From the NCBI GenBank assembly GCA_021323675.1, contig JAJPKP010000012.1, forward strand, positions 1-44,697: a stretch of DNA of 44,697 nucleotides, in the 5' to 3' direction. Both the position numbers and the translations under genes were made by a program. The notes beneath the pieces were generated by a model that was not told the DNA's origin, made no database searches, and saw only the letters and a list, made by a program, of their open reading frames with translations. Of this stretch, positions 36,995 to 44,697 are shown piece after piece. The stretch is from Pseudomonadota bacterium. Lineage in GTDB: Bacteria > Desulfobacterota > Binatia > Binatales > Binataceae. Position 1 is the first letter of the stretch; each line of letters begins with the position of its first letter.

Positions 36995-38414
36995 TAACCG
37001 GGGCGACCTGGCGATTGACTATTCGCTGCGCGTACACGACCCCCGCGAACAGCATTGCATTCAGAAGCCAGAAATCCATTCCCATGCTGGTGATAAAAGG
37101 GACGTAGGCAAAAGTGCCGGCCAACAGTCCGACGTCGATTGCGGCGACCAGCGCGCCCAGGACACCCAAGGCGCCCAGGTTCGGAGTTATCGCGCATCGA
37201 ACCGCAAACCGGATCGCGATGAGAATCGCAAGCGTGTAAGCGAGAATCAGCGGCACGCCGCCGTCAACCAGCCATGCGGTCCATTGGACCTCGACCCAGA
37301 TTCCGGAACTGCGAAGATTGGCGGGATCGCCGAAGTAATGTCTCATCATTCCCCATCGGCCCAGGCCAGCACCGAATGGGTACTGTGGCAGAAGCACCTG
37401 CAGCGTGTACTCGAGAAATCTTCCGCGTTCCTGGTAAAACAACTCGGTCGGCGCCGACTGGGTCAGGGTCTGCGTAGCGCCGGTGACGCCGGCACCACCG
37501 ATCTGAACGGCGAGGTAGTAACCCCCGACTGCTATCGCACCCACCACCGCCAGCACTTCCCACGGGGAGACGCGTTGCGCCAGCCAGTAGGCCACCCTGC
37601 GACCGCGGTCGCTCACGCTGCGCCAGAAAAAGAGGGCCGCAAAAGTGGCGAGGCTGATTATCAAGCAGATCATCGCCGACTTGACGCTCGACAGATAGAC
37701 GGCAACCACCCCCGCCAGGGCAGCAGCGACCGCCACAGTCCGCATCAGCGAGCGGCGCGACGTGAGAAAGAAATAAAGTCCCATCAGGGCGGTGTATTGA
37801 CCTGCCATCCCGACACCGCCCGGAATGTCGGTGAGACCCGAGGGTCGCAAGACCAGAACGCCGTAAGCGTTCCGGTAAAGAAGGCCCTGCAGGTAGCTCT
37901 TCCCCTCCGCAGCGATGACCGATGAGATGTTTCCCCGAAACTGGCCGGGAAAATACACCTGCAGGATTCCGATCACCGAGCTGGTCGCTTGAAACGCCAG
38001 CATTATCACCAGAACGCGCCGTATCTCATCCTGATCGAGCGATAGATTCGAGACCCAGAGAAGCGGCGCCAGTATCGCAATATACAGCGCGATCTGCATC
38101 GTCGCAGCGAGAGCGGTATTGGTCTCCGGATTGAACGCCGCAAGCACAAGCAGGACCGCTACCGCGGCTGCCGGTTTGACAGCGGGATGGATCCGTCTTC
38201 CGGGCAGGTACAGGAACAAAAGCAACAGACTCGTACCGAACGCGGCGCAGCGCACGAACACTCGCAGAACGCCGACCCATGGGCTCAGCAGCGCGGCCTG
38301 GCAGGCAAATTCAACCAGGATGAAGAGCTCGATTATCCGCGACGCCGGCCGGATTCGAGCCATCAGCCGGCTCTCAGCGAAACTCCCGGTTATACCGAAC
38401 GATCCCGCGCTCAT
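36966..38414 (-). CDS. O-antigen polymerase/ligase-like membrane protein (Wzy-like)
   Basis: A 482-aa inner-membrane protein with about 11-12 hydrophobic segments. Between later segments lies a periplasmic loop (about 310-370) containing ERGRFLEYTLQVLLPQYPFGAGLGRWGMM, the R...PFGxGLG pattern of Wzy and WaaL proteins. It would polymerise flipped repeat units or ligate the glycan to an acceptor. It lacks the TPR tail of the larger relative at 41547-44369, so the island holds two distinct members of this superfamily. The start overlaps the upstream methyltransferase stop by 4 bp (ATGA), and its 3' end overlaps the next GT4 gene. Confidence 0.85.
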   Translation of the reverse strand: MSAGSFGITGSFAESRLMARIRPASRIIELFILVEFACQAALLSPWVGVLRVFVRCAAFGTSLLLLFLYLPGRRIHPAVKPAAAVAVLLVLAAFNPETNTALAATMQIALYIAILAPLLWVSNLSLDQDEIRRVLVIMLAFQATSSVIGILQVYFPGQFRGNISSVIAAEGKSYLQGLLYRNAYGVLVLRPSGLTDIPGGVGMAGQYTALMGLYFFLTSRRSLMRTVAVAAALAGVVAVYLSSVKSAMICLIISLATFAALFFWRSVSDRGRRVAYWLAQRVSPWEVLAVVGAIAVGGYYLAVQIGGAGVTGATQTLTQSAPTELFYQERGRFLEYTLQVLLPQYPFGAGLGRWGMMRHYFGDPANLRSSGIWVEVQWTAWLVDGGVPLILAYTLAILIAIRFAVRCAITPNLGALGVLGALVAAIDVGLLAGTFAYVPFITSMGMDFWLLNAMLFAGVVYAQRIVNRQVAPVNETVSTGYR

Positions 38415-39154
38415 TGCCGCTCCGCAAGCGCGCCGTGGCGGCTCATTGGGGATTTTCTCGCGACGAGCATTAGATTGTCACTGAATCTACGCCCGCGAAA
38501 GACAGCGGGCCAGTGCATCCCAGTGAATGGAAGGCGTCCCTGATTGCTGTAGACGATCTTCGCGCCGACCAATCCGCATTCGCGCGCGATCCTGATCAAA
38601 TCAATTTCGAGCAAGGATGTAATATGGGCGGGATAGAGCCCTGGCGCCTCCTGGAACTGGTTGAACTGCCCTTTGACGAGCAGCGTCGCCAGGCTTAACC
38701 AGCTCAACTGGTTCGGAGTGGTCACCAACAGCAATCCGTCCGGCTTTGCCAGCCGCGCCAGTTCGCGCATAAACGCACGAGGGTTTTCAACGTGCTCGAT
38801 TGTCTCGATGGAGACAACTGTGTCGGCAATTTCGTCAGGCAATCCGATTGGCCGCGACTCATCGAAATCGGCGGATACGAACTCGGCCGACTCCGGAAAA
38901 CCTTCGTAGCGGACGATGTCGACTCCGACATAGCGGTCGCAGAACCGCGACACCATCGGAACAAGCGCGGCACGGCCGCATCCCACGTCTATCAAGGTTC
39001 CCGTGCGATCGCGGCGCTCCGCGATCGCATCAACAACCATCCTGTAAACCGCACTGGAGTTGCTCGAGCCCGCGCTCAAGCGAGCTCGCTCGATGGCCTT
39101 GAGTCCGGGCTGGAGTTGCCAGGACTTAAGTTGTGCCTGATCGCTCGCGTTCAA
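38411..39154 (-). CDS. Class I SAM-dependent methyltransferase (UbiE/COQ5-like)
   Basis: A methyltransferase with motif I TLIDVGCGRAALVPMVSRFC, the SAM ribose-binding acidic segment YVGVDIVRY, motif IV region DTVVSIETIEHVENPRAFMRELARL, and LLLVTTPNQLSWLSL. It probably methylates a sugar of the glycan. I chose TTG 39154, giving 247 aa, because it overlaps the upstream stop as TTGA (4 bp, the habit of this cluster) and has AGG 7 nt upstream. ATG 39190 and 39241 are in frame but lie deeper inside the upstream gene, and the added residues are not conserved. The stop overlaps the polymerase start (ATGA). Confidence 0.85.
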   Translation of the reverse strand: MNASDQAQLKSWQLQPGLKAIERARLSAGSSNSSAVYRMVVDAIAERRDRTGTLIDVGCGRAALVPMVSRFCDRYVGVDIVRYEGFPESAEFVSADFDESRPIGLPDEIADTVVSIETIEHVENPRAFMRELARLAKPDGLLLVTTPNQLSWLSLATLLVKGQFNQFQEAPGLYPAHITSLLEIDLIRIARECGLVGAKIVYSNQGRLPFTGMHWPAVFRGRRFSDNLMLVARKSPMSRHGALAERQ

Positions 39155-40320
39155 TTGCCGACCTGGCCCAAACTCTCTCGCGGCCGGCATGAGATGAGGT
39201 CCACGCCGGCGTTTCGCATCGCCGTAACCATCAGTCCGCATACCCGTGGCAGTTGCGCGGCGGGGTTTGCCATCGCCGACACTTTCGCGCGCCCTCTCGC
39301 TCCCATCGCGCTGCGCAGGTGGGCATCGTTGCCGAGCCTTCTCAAGACGCGAGCGAGTTGTTCAGGGTTGGCGGGTTCAACGAGAACGCCGCAGGCGGGA
39401 TCCACCGATTCCTCAAAACCGCCCAGCGCGGAACTGACTACCGGCAATCCCGCATGCATCGCTTCGCCAAAAATGATCGGAAGGCCCTCGGGACTGATAT
39501 TTGGTTGGCAATATATGTCCGCGGCATGAAGTAGTCGCGCCACGTCCGATCGCTGTCCCAGAAACCGCAACCTCTCTACGATGCCAAGCGATGTCGCGAC
39601 TGCCTTAAGCTTGGCGACAAACGCTTCTTCTTCCGCGCGCTGAGGTCCTCCGACTATCCAGCAGGTCCACCATGGCTCTTCTCGCAGCAGGCCGAGGGCG
39701 CGAATATGTTCCTCGTATCCCTTAAAGGCGGCCATCCTGCCCGCCTGAATAATTACCACCGAGTCCGGGGCGGTATTTTGGGCGAGGCGCGTCTCGCGCC
39801 GATCTTCATCGGTAAAGCCGGGTGGCGCGGCAATCGGGTAGTAGATCGGATCCGCAATCACGCCGGGGAAAATTCTCCGCACGGTCGCCGCGCAAAACAC
39901 GCTCGGAGCCGCGGCCGCGTCGGGCCTCGTCATACTCGCCCATCGTTCCACCCAGTGCCGCCCAGTGGTCGCGCTGTGCAGCCAGAATACCAAGGGTAGC
40001 TTGGAATGCTTTGCTACGGAACCGAAGATGGCGTGCACCCATGGCATGTGGCATACGACCACGTCGACGCGGCGGGTCGAAAGCAGATGGGCCAGCCTTC
40101 GCCGCGCGCGCAGGACTGAGAGCGGATTTCTTGCGCGAACTTCGCCGAGGATGTGAACGGGTGCGTCAGCCTCGGCAAGCTCATCCGCAAGCCTTCCTTT
40201 GAAGCAGAGGGCAAATTCCGGCTCCATCTCGGGGCACAGGCCGCGGTTTCGCGCGAGCGTCACGAGAAAGGTCTCCACGCCTCCGTACATGTTTCCGGCA
40301 TCGATATGGAGAACTCGCAT
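39151..40320 (-). CDS. Glycosyltransferase family 4
   Basis: A 389-aa GT-B glycosyltransferase. The start VLHIDAGNMYGGVETFLVTLAR is the classic N-terminal glycine loop. VVVCHMPWVHAIFG and PLVFWLHSATTGRHW follow. The donor domain has VIIQAGRMAAFKGYEEHIRAL, WIVGGPQRAEEEAF and the E-x7-E motif in SPEGLPIIFGEAMHAGLPVVSSALGG. The ATG shares one base with the stop of the preceding GT4 gene (TGATG), so the two are translated as a coupled pair. Its substrate is unknown. Confidence 0.92.
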   Translation of the reverse strand: MRVLHIDAGNMYGGVETFLVTLARNRGLCPEMEPEFALCFKGRLADELAEADAPVHILGEVRARNPLSVLRARRRLAHLLSTRRVDVVVCHMPWVHAIFGSVAKHSKLPLVFWLHSATTGRHWVERWASMTRPDAAAAPSVFCAATVRRIFPGVIADPIYYPIAAPPGFTDEDRRETRLAQNTAPDSVVIIQAGRMAAFKGYEEHIRALGLLREEPWWTCWIVGGPQRAEEEAFVAKLKAVATSLGIVERLRFLGQRSDVARLLHAADIYCQPNISPEGLPIIFGEAMHAGLPVVSSALGGFEESVDPACGVLVEPANPEQLARVLRRLGNDAHLRSAMGARGRAKVSAMANPAAQLPRVCGLMVTAMRNAGVDLISCRPRESLGQVGN

Positions 40321-41540
40321 CAGGCTGCAGCCCTCGCCGCTATTCCCCGATATATCTCGGCGACTTCGCCGGCGAGCCGGCGGCGATCGAATTTGGCCTC
40401 GGCCGATGCCCGGCCATTGACTGAAAGCCGTTTTCTCAGTGCGGCGTCGCCGGCGAGGCGATCGATAGACTCCGCCAGACGAGCGGCATCGTTCGGCGGT
40501 ACGATCAGCGAATTTACGCCGTCGGTCACCAGTTCCGATGCGCCGCCGTATGCGGTGCTGATGAGCGGCTTTTCGCAGGCCATCGCTTCCGCAATCGTCA
40601 AGCCGAAGGGCTCCGGCCTGGTGCTCGCGTGTACGACTATGTCGAGCGCGCGCATCGCCGCGGCCGGATCGTTCACAAAGCCCGTAAACCCGACGCGTCC
40701 GGCCACGCCGAGCTTGACAGATGCGCGGCGCAGATAATCGACTGAGTATTGGCTGCCGTCGGTTTCATAGAGCGCTCCACCGATTATATACCCACGCACC
40801 CGCGATTCGGATGAAAGACGCGCGAGCGCCTCAAGGAAGACCTCCTGCCCCTTCCATTTCGCCATCGTCGCCAGCATGCCGATCCGAATTGTGCCGTCGG
40901 GCGCCGGGGGCAGATGCGCGAGCGTATCGAGGTCGAGGGAAGTACCCGCGGCGGAAAATTCGTTCAGATCGAGAGCGTCGTAGGCAGTGCGGACCTCAAG
41001 TCCCGGACAGCACTTGGCGACATCGGCGGCAACGCTGCGCGAATTGGCGATCGCGAGCGCGCATCGCGCTCTCAGCATCGGCAGCACCCGCGACATCACA
41101 GGCCGGGTGCTTACATAGTCGCGGACATGCCATATCAGGGTCGACTCGGCAGGCCGAGCCAAAGCGCCCGCGATGTGCATTTTGAATCCGTTGGTATGCA
41201 GAATATCCGGGGCGATCTGCCGGATTGCCGCGCGCAGCCGTGCGACATACGAGGTGCCGACCAGGCTGGCGGCGCACAGGCGCCCGGCCCTTGCAAGATT
41301 GGCGAATAAATCGGAATTCGCTTCCCCGGCGTCTCCGGTGCGGGCAATCAACGCGGGAAAGGGCAGCACTCTGCAATCGACGCCCAGCAAGCGGGCGCGC
41401 TCGGGAAATCGCCCCTCGCCGCTGCTGATGAGATACAGCTTCCAGGCCGGCAACGCCTCCCGGACCGCGGCGATAAGGTCCAGCAAGGCCCGCTCGGCGC
41501 CTCCGAGATCTCCAAACGGATTCAGATATAGAATGCGCAT
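40320..41540 (-). CDS. Glycosyltransferase family 4
   Basis: A 406-aa GT-B glycosyltransferase. The N-terminus is ILYLNPFGDLGGAERALLDLIA. DILHTNGFKMHIAG and the donor-domain block IRIGMLATMAKWKGQEVFLEAL follow, then VHASTRPEPFGLTIAEAMACEKPLIS with the E-x7-E motif and GGASELVTDGVNSLIVPP. AGGGCGAG just upstream of ATG 41540 may serve as the ribosome binding site. It lies only 6 bp after the O-antigen ligase/TPR gene, so it belongs to the same transcript. Sugar specificity is unknown. Confidence 0.92.
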   Translation of the reverse strand: MRILYLNPFGDLGGAERALLDLIAAVREALPAWKLYLISSGEGRFPERARLLGVDCRVLPFPALIARTGDAGEANSDLFANLARAGRLCAASLVGTSYVARLRAAIRQIAPDILHTNGFKMHIAGALARPAESTLIWHVRDYVSTRPVMSRVLPMLRARCALAIANSRSVAADVAKCCPGLEVRTAYDALDLNEFSAAGTSLDLDTLAHLPPAPDGTIRIGMLATMAKWKGQEVFLEALARLSSESRVRGYIIGGALYETDGSQYSVDYLRRASVKLGVAGRVGFTGFVNDPAAAMRALDIVVHASTRPEPFGLTIAEAMACEKPLISTAYGGASELVTDGVNSLIVPPNDAARLAESIDRLAGDAALRKRLSVNGRASAEAKFDRRRLAGEVAEIYRGIAARAAA

Positions 41541-41546
41541 CTCGCC

Positions 41547-44369
41547 CTACTGCGACGATGAATCCCGTTTCATCCTGTCGCGGAAAGCCTGGTAAGCCTG
41601 GCGATAGGCGTCATTGTTCGGCGCCAGAGAGATCGCGCGCGAGTATGCGTCGTCAGCCGCCGAGTAGCGATAGTCAGCCTCCTCCGCCTGTCCGAGCAGA
41701 AAGTAAGCGTCGGCGGAACTCGGATTCGAGTCGATCGCGCGGCGGAACATCGACACCGCTTTGTCGGGCTGGCTGTTGTACAGGTAGAACCTGCCGAGAT
41801 CCAGCACAAGATCGGTGGAAGGTTGACGCCTCAGCAATTCGCGCAAACAGCTCTCGACGAGAGTCTTGTCCTTTGCGGTCTGCGCCAGGTTCAGCAACGC
41901 AAGGTAGAGTGGCACGGGGTCGAGCCCGTTGTTCACGCCTTTTTCGACGATCGCCCGCGCCGCGTCCAGATTCAGTTGCGGCGCGTAAACGTCGCTGATC
42001 ATCGCCATGTACGCTCCGGGTTCGGACGGATCCTCGGCGATCGCTTCATTGAAGAAGTCCTCCGCCTTTGCGTTGTTCCCCGCCTTCACGAAAGCCTGCG
42101 CCGTCGCGATCAGGAGGTTGTAGTTCGCTTTCTCATCGGGATGGCCGCTGAGATAGTCGGCAAGGAGATTCGCCTGATCGTCGTAGCGTTGCTGCGATGC
42201 GTAGAAATTCGAAAGACCGTACAGTCCTGAAATGTGGTTGTTGGCGAGAAGTTCCCGGTAGCCTTCCTCGATCGCCCGCGCCATCGCGTCGGAAAGAAAT
42301 GGCGCGTAGCGATCGCTCAGATAAAAATGTTCGTTGTTCGCGGGCGCGTTGTAGATTGAAAGCGTGACCTGCTTCAGCGCCTCCGACGGACGCCGGGCCG
42401 CGAACAGCTCGTCGGCGTATCGATCGCGCGGAACGGGATTGACCGGATCGAGCCAAACCGCCGTCCAAAATTCGCGGAGCCTGGCTTCAACGCCCGCGCT
42501 GGGCGCCATGAATTGCGGCAATTCAAGATGGGTCAGCGAGCGTGCGGGATGTTCGAGAACATTGCGAAGCGCCTGCGCGCCGTCCGATGCCGGAGTCACG
42601 TCGTACGGAAAACTCGGCGCCGGATCCAGGATCGACCCAGCTATCAGGGCGATTGCGCCCAGAACCGATCCGATCGAAACGGCAAAGAGCACCGGCCTGC
42701 CCACTGTTCGTGCAGAGGCGGCATCGGATCTCAGAACGATTCGAAGGGCAAGTCCCGCGATCAGCGTAAACAGCACCGCGTTGGCGGGTATGCGAAAGCA
42801 GAAGTCGAAGGCCTCATGAACCGCCATCGCGGGAACCGCGGCTGCCAGCGCCGCTATCAGCAACAGATCTTCGCGATGAAAGTCGTTGCTTCGACGGAGC
42901 AGGCCTCGAACGATCGCCGCGGCAATCCACAGGGCGAGCAACCCGCCCACCGCTCCGGTCTCGGCAACGAGTTGCAGGTAGTCGTTGTGAGCTTCGCGAT
43001 ATACGAGGGGGAACCAGGGCGGTCTTCGATAGTGGGGGAAGACGGCAGGCCATGCGCCGAGCCCTACCCCGAACACAGGAAAATCCCGAATCATCGGGAG
43101 AGAGTCGCGCCAAATCGCCATCCGCCCCGCCATCGACAAAGCGGACGGACCGGCGGCGCCCAGCTCCGCGGCAGAGCGGCCGGCGAGATGCGGCCCGATT
43201 GTGGCGACAATTCCGAGAACAATCGTGAACGCGATGAATGCCGCGCCGGCCAGGAGCGGCGCGCGCGACCATCGCGTCACAACGGGCGCGGATGACTTTC
43301 GCAAAACGTCGCCGCCGCTATCGGTGGACGGAGACGCGGCGGCGAAAATGAAAAATGCCGCTACTGCCACCCCCGAGGCAATCCATCCTGCGCGCGAAAA
43401 ACTGAGCACCACGGCAAGCCCTATCACGAGCGAAGCTGCCGCGCTGATGAGCTTGTATCCAGTCAGGCGCGAGGTATAACGCCAGGGGACGTTGTAAAAC
43501 GTGCCCGCGAGCGCGAGCGGCAGGATCATCGCGAGGTAGTTCGCGAAGTCATCGGGATTGACGAAGGGGCCGCTTGCACGCAGCAGCGGAGGCGCTCCTG
43601 CGCCCCAGTCCTCAGGCCTGAGTATCCAGAGGATCTTGCCGTTCCAGAACTCGCGATTGACGATGCCGATACCCGCAACCAGAGCGCCGATCGCCACCAG
43701 CGCCACCGCCGTCCCGCGAATCCATCGCCGTTCGGTATCCCCATCGCGCCAAGGATATCCGACAATCAGGATGAGCAGCGCCGCGTAGGCGCATCCCTTG
43801 AGGATCGCGGTTCGGCCGAAATTCGGCGCAATGGAAAGTCCGTACCATCGCAGCTCATCGCGTTCGCGCTCGAGATGCGATTCGGCGGCCGCGGGAGCCG
43901 GCGCTGCGCCGGCAGTTTGCCCGCCAAACGGGATCGCGGCTCCTCGCTCGACCTCCTGGGGCGTCGGCAGAATGTAGACTCTGGGCAACGCGCCCGCGTT
44001 CGCGGGATTCTCCACGAATGCGATGTCGCGGTAAGGCGCCTGCCGCGGCCATCCTGGCAGCACCGTCGCGTACAGAGAATTCGCACCGGGCGATACGACC
44101 GCGAGCAACCGCGGAGGCAGCCGGACAAGCTGAATCGCGCAATATCCCAGGAAGAGAAAGATCGGGACGAAGTAGGGAGCGACGAATCGCAGCCGGGCGC
44201 TGCCGTCTCCACCGAACAATCCGAGCCGTACCATCCACAGGCAGATCAGCGCAAAGCACGCCACCTCCATCGTCTTGAAGGTCCAAGGATAGACGGAGCC
44301 GAATGCCAGCGCGGTGAAGCAGACGAGCGAAACCAGGACGCCGCCCACGACGCTGTCGAAAAAACGCAC
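41547..44369 (-). CDS. O-antigen ligase-domain protein with C-terminal TPR repeats
   Basis: A 940-aa inner-membrane protein. The N-terminal ~580 residues hold about 12 hydrophobic segments. An early extracytoplasmic loop is Pro/Ala-rich (about 95-180). The Wzy_C/O-antigen ligase block is MAGRMAIWRDSLPMIRD, PVFGVGLGAW and REAHNDYLQLVAETGAVGG. After residue about 620 comes a soluble region of TPR-like helix pairs, for example AKAEDFFNEAIAEDPSEPGAYM and KAVSMFRRAIDSNPSSADAYF. Proteins of this architecture polymerise or ligate exopolysaccharide, and the TPRs probably contact partners. The start is GTG 44369 without a clear ribosome binding site. It lies 60 bp after the autokinase stop. Confidence 0.88.
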   Translation of the reverse strand: MRFFDSVVGGVLVSLVCFTALAFGSVYPWTFKTMEVACFALICLWMVRLGLFGGDGSARLRFVAPYFVPIFLFLGYCAIQLVRLPPRLLAVVSPGANSLYATVLPGWPRQAPYRDIAFVENPANAGALPRVYILPTPQEVERGAAIPFGGQTAGAAPAPAAAESHLERERDELRWYGLSIAPNFGRTAILKGCAYAALLILIVGYPWRDGDTERRWIRGTAVALVAIGALVAGIGIVNREFWNGKILWILRPEDWGAGAPPLLRASGPFVNPDDFANYLAMILPLALAGTFYNVPWRYTSRLTGYKLISAAASLVIGLAVVLSFSRAGWIASGVAVAAFFIFAAASPSTDSGGDVLRKSSAPVVTRWSRAPLLAGAAFIAFTIVLGIVATIGPHLAGRSAAELGAAGPSALSMAGRMAIWRDSLPMIRDFPVFGVGLGAWPAVFPHYRRPPWFPLVYREAHNDYLQLVAETGAVGGLLALWIAAAIVRGLLRRSNDFHREDLLLIAALAAAVPAMAVHEAFDFCFRIPANAVLFTLIAGLALRIVLRSDAASARTVGRPVLFAVSIGSVLGAIALIAGSILDPAPSFPYDVTPASDGAQALRNVLEHPARSLTHLELPQFMAPSAGVEARLREFWTAVWLDPVNPVPRDRYADELFAARRPSEALKQVTLSIYNAPANNEHFYLSDRYAPFLSDAMARAIEEGYRELLANNHISGLYGLSNFYASQQRYDDQANLLADYLSGHPDEKANYNLLIATAQAFVKAGNNAKAEDFFNEAIAEDPSEPGAYMAMISDVYAPQLNLDAARAIVEKGVNNGLDPVPLYLALLNLAQTAKDKTLVESCLRELLRRQPSTDLVLDLGRFYLYNSQPDKAVSMFRRAIDSNPSSADAYFLLGQAEEADYRYSAADDAYSRAISLAPNNDAYRQAYQAFRDRMKRDSSSQ

Positions 44370-44429
44370 GTCTATGTTCTGGCGCGGAGTCTCAATCGGG
44401 TGGGCAAAACAGGATGGGACCGAATAAGC

Positions 44430-44697
44430 TCATCCGGCGGCTGCGGTTTCACTACCAGTTGACGATTGCTGCTGACTGTCACCGTAGTAGTAGTGATATT
44501 GGTAGTGCGTCCGGGAATCTCCGGTCTTGTTCAGCACCAGCCCCAGGATTTTGGCCCGGGCGTAACGCAGCTTGGAAAGCGCGGCGCGGACCTGCTGCTT
44601 GGGGGAGTCGCTGCGGGCGACGACGATGACGCCGTCGACCAGGGTGGAAAGCAGGGTGCTCTCGCTGGTCTGGGTGATCGGAGTGCTGTCGATGATC
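44430..44697 (-). CDS. Bacterial tyrosine autokinase (CpsD/CapB-like), C-terminal part only
   Basis: The last 88 codons of a gene that continues beyond the right edge. The sequence IIDSTPITQTSESTLLSTLVDG matches the Walker B region (IIDSPP) and the vDGvilVvr strand of BY-kinases that control capsule and exopolysaccharide synthesis. LGLVLNKTGDSRTHYQYHYYYG follows: the typical I-L-G-x-V-L-N-K segment ending in a cluster of five tyrosines, the usual autophosphorylation tail. Phosphorylation of such tails regulates chain length and export with a Wzb-type phosphatase. Whether the N-terminal part is a separate CpsD or a Wzc-like fusion cannot be seen. The Ser/Gln-rich end stops at TGA 44430-44432, 60 bp before the next gene. 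Confidence 0.9.
   Translation of the reverse strand, partial: IIDSTPITQTSESTLLSTLVDGVIVVARSDSPKQQVRAALSKLRYARAKILGLVLNKTGDSRTHYQYHYYYGDSQQQSSTGSETAAAG

Noticed and set aside
36933..37925. A 330-codon plus-strand frame antisense to the polymerase
   Set aside because: It is extremely polar (His/Asp/Arg/Gln) and is the mirror of a hydrophobic membrane protein.
44430..44697. Tandem repeat or CRISPR-like signal from the GTAGTAGTAG run
   Set aside because: It is the coding sequence of the consecutive tyrosines in the autokinase tail, with no spacer-repeat structure.

Overview
The window is high-GC bacterial chromosome (roughly 60% G+C by eye), fully coding apart from short gaps. I see no tRNA, rRNA, insertion sequence, phage gene or CRISPR array. 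A WecA-type initiating transferase, a heptosyltransferase-like GT9 enzyme and O-antigen ligase/polymerase-like proteins point to a Gram-negative envelope. Ku/LigD end joining, a class III CoA-transferase and a MoaD-like/propeller pair fit an uncultured soil or sediment lineage (deltaproteobacterial or Binatota-like). That placement is inference and I cannot settle it from sequence alone.

Left edge (1-446): a TPP riboswitch on the minus strand carries a complete transcription attenuator (aptamer, antiterminator, terminator); the thiamine gene it controls lies beyond base 1. Facing the other way is a leader for alr. It holds a strong intrinsic terminator and a competing pairing, and looks like an undescribed cis-regulator.

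Housekeeping block (447-14454): alr-purH-purD-tsaC-DUF1015-histidine phosphatase run on the plus strand as a tight operon. It meets a minus-strand methyltransferase whose stop codon overlaps the phosphatase stop. Then come a CoA-transferase and a peptidase E-like gene, eno-gpmI (consecutive glycolytic enzymes overlapping by ATGA), and a minus-strand pair in which a BNR-propeller protein is translationally coupled to a MoaD/ThiS-like protein.

Repair block (14722-19234): a HisN-type phosphatase, then divergent ku and ligD, a full two-gene non-homologous end-joining system. Their predicted promoters overlap face to face.

Surface-glycan island (19311-44697 and beyond the right edge): 21 genes, all on the minus strand, mostly with 1-4 bp overlaps or very short gaps. 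Read 5' to 3' they are: the C-terminus of a tyrosine autokinase with a Tyr-rich tail; an O-antigen-ligase/TPR fusion; two GT4 enzymes; a methyltransferase; a Wzy-like polymerase; two GT4 enzymes; a GT9 enzyme; a methyltransferase; an acyltransferase; a GT-A type transferase; a Wzx-like flippase; two GT4-like enzymes; a DegT-family sugar aminotransferase; two GT4 enzymes; a WecA-like phosphoglycosyl transferase with an extra membrane domain; an acyltransferase; and an FkbM methyltransferase. Together they would start a glycan on undecaprenyl phosphate, extend it with up to ten glycosyltransferases, decorate it with amino, acyl and methyl groups, flip it and polymerise it. Apart from the aminotransferase, nucleotide-sugar synthesis and the outer-membrane export parts are not in the window.
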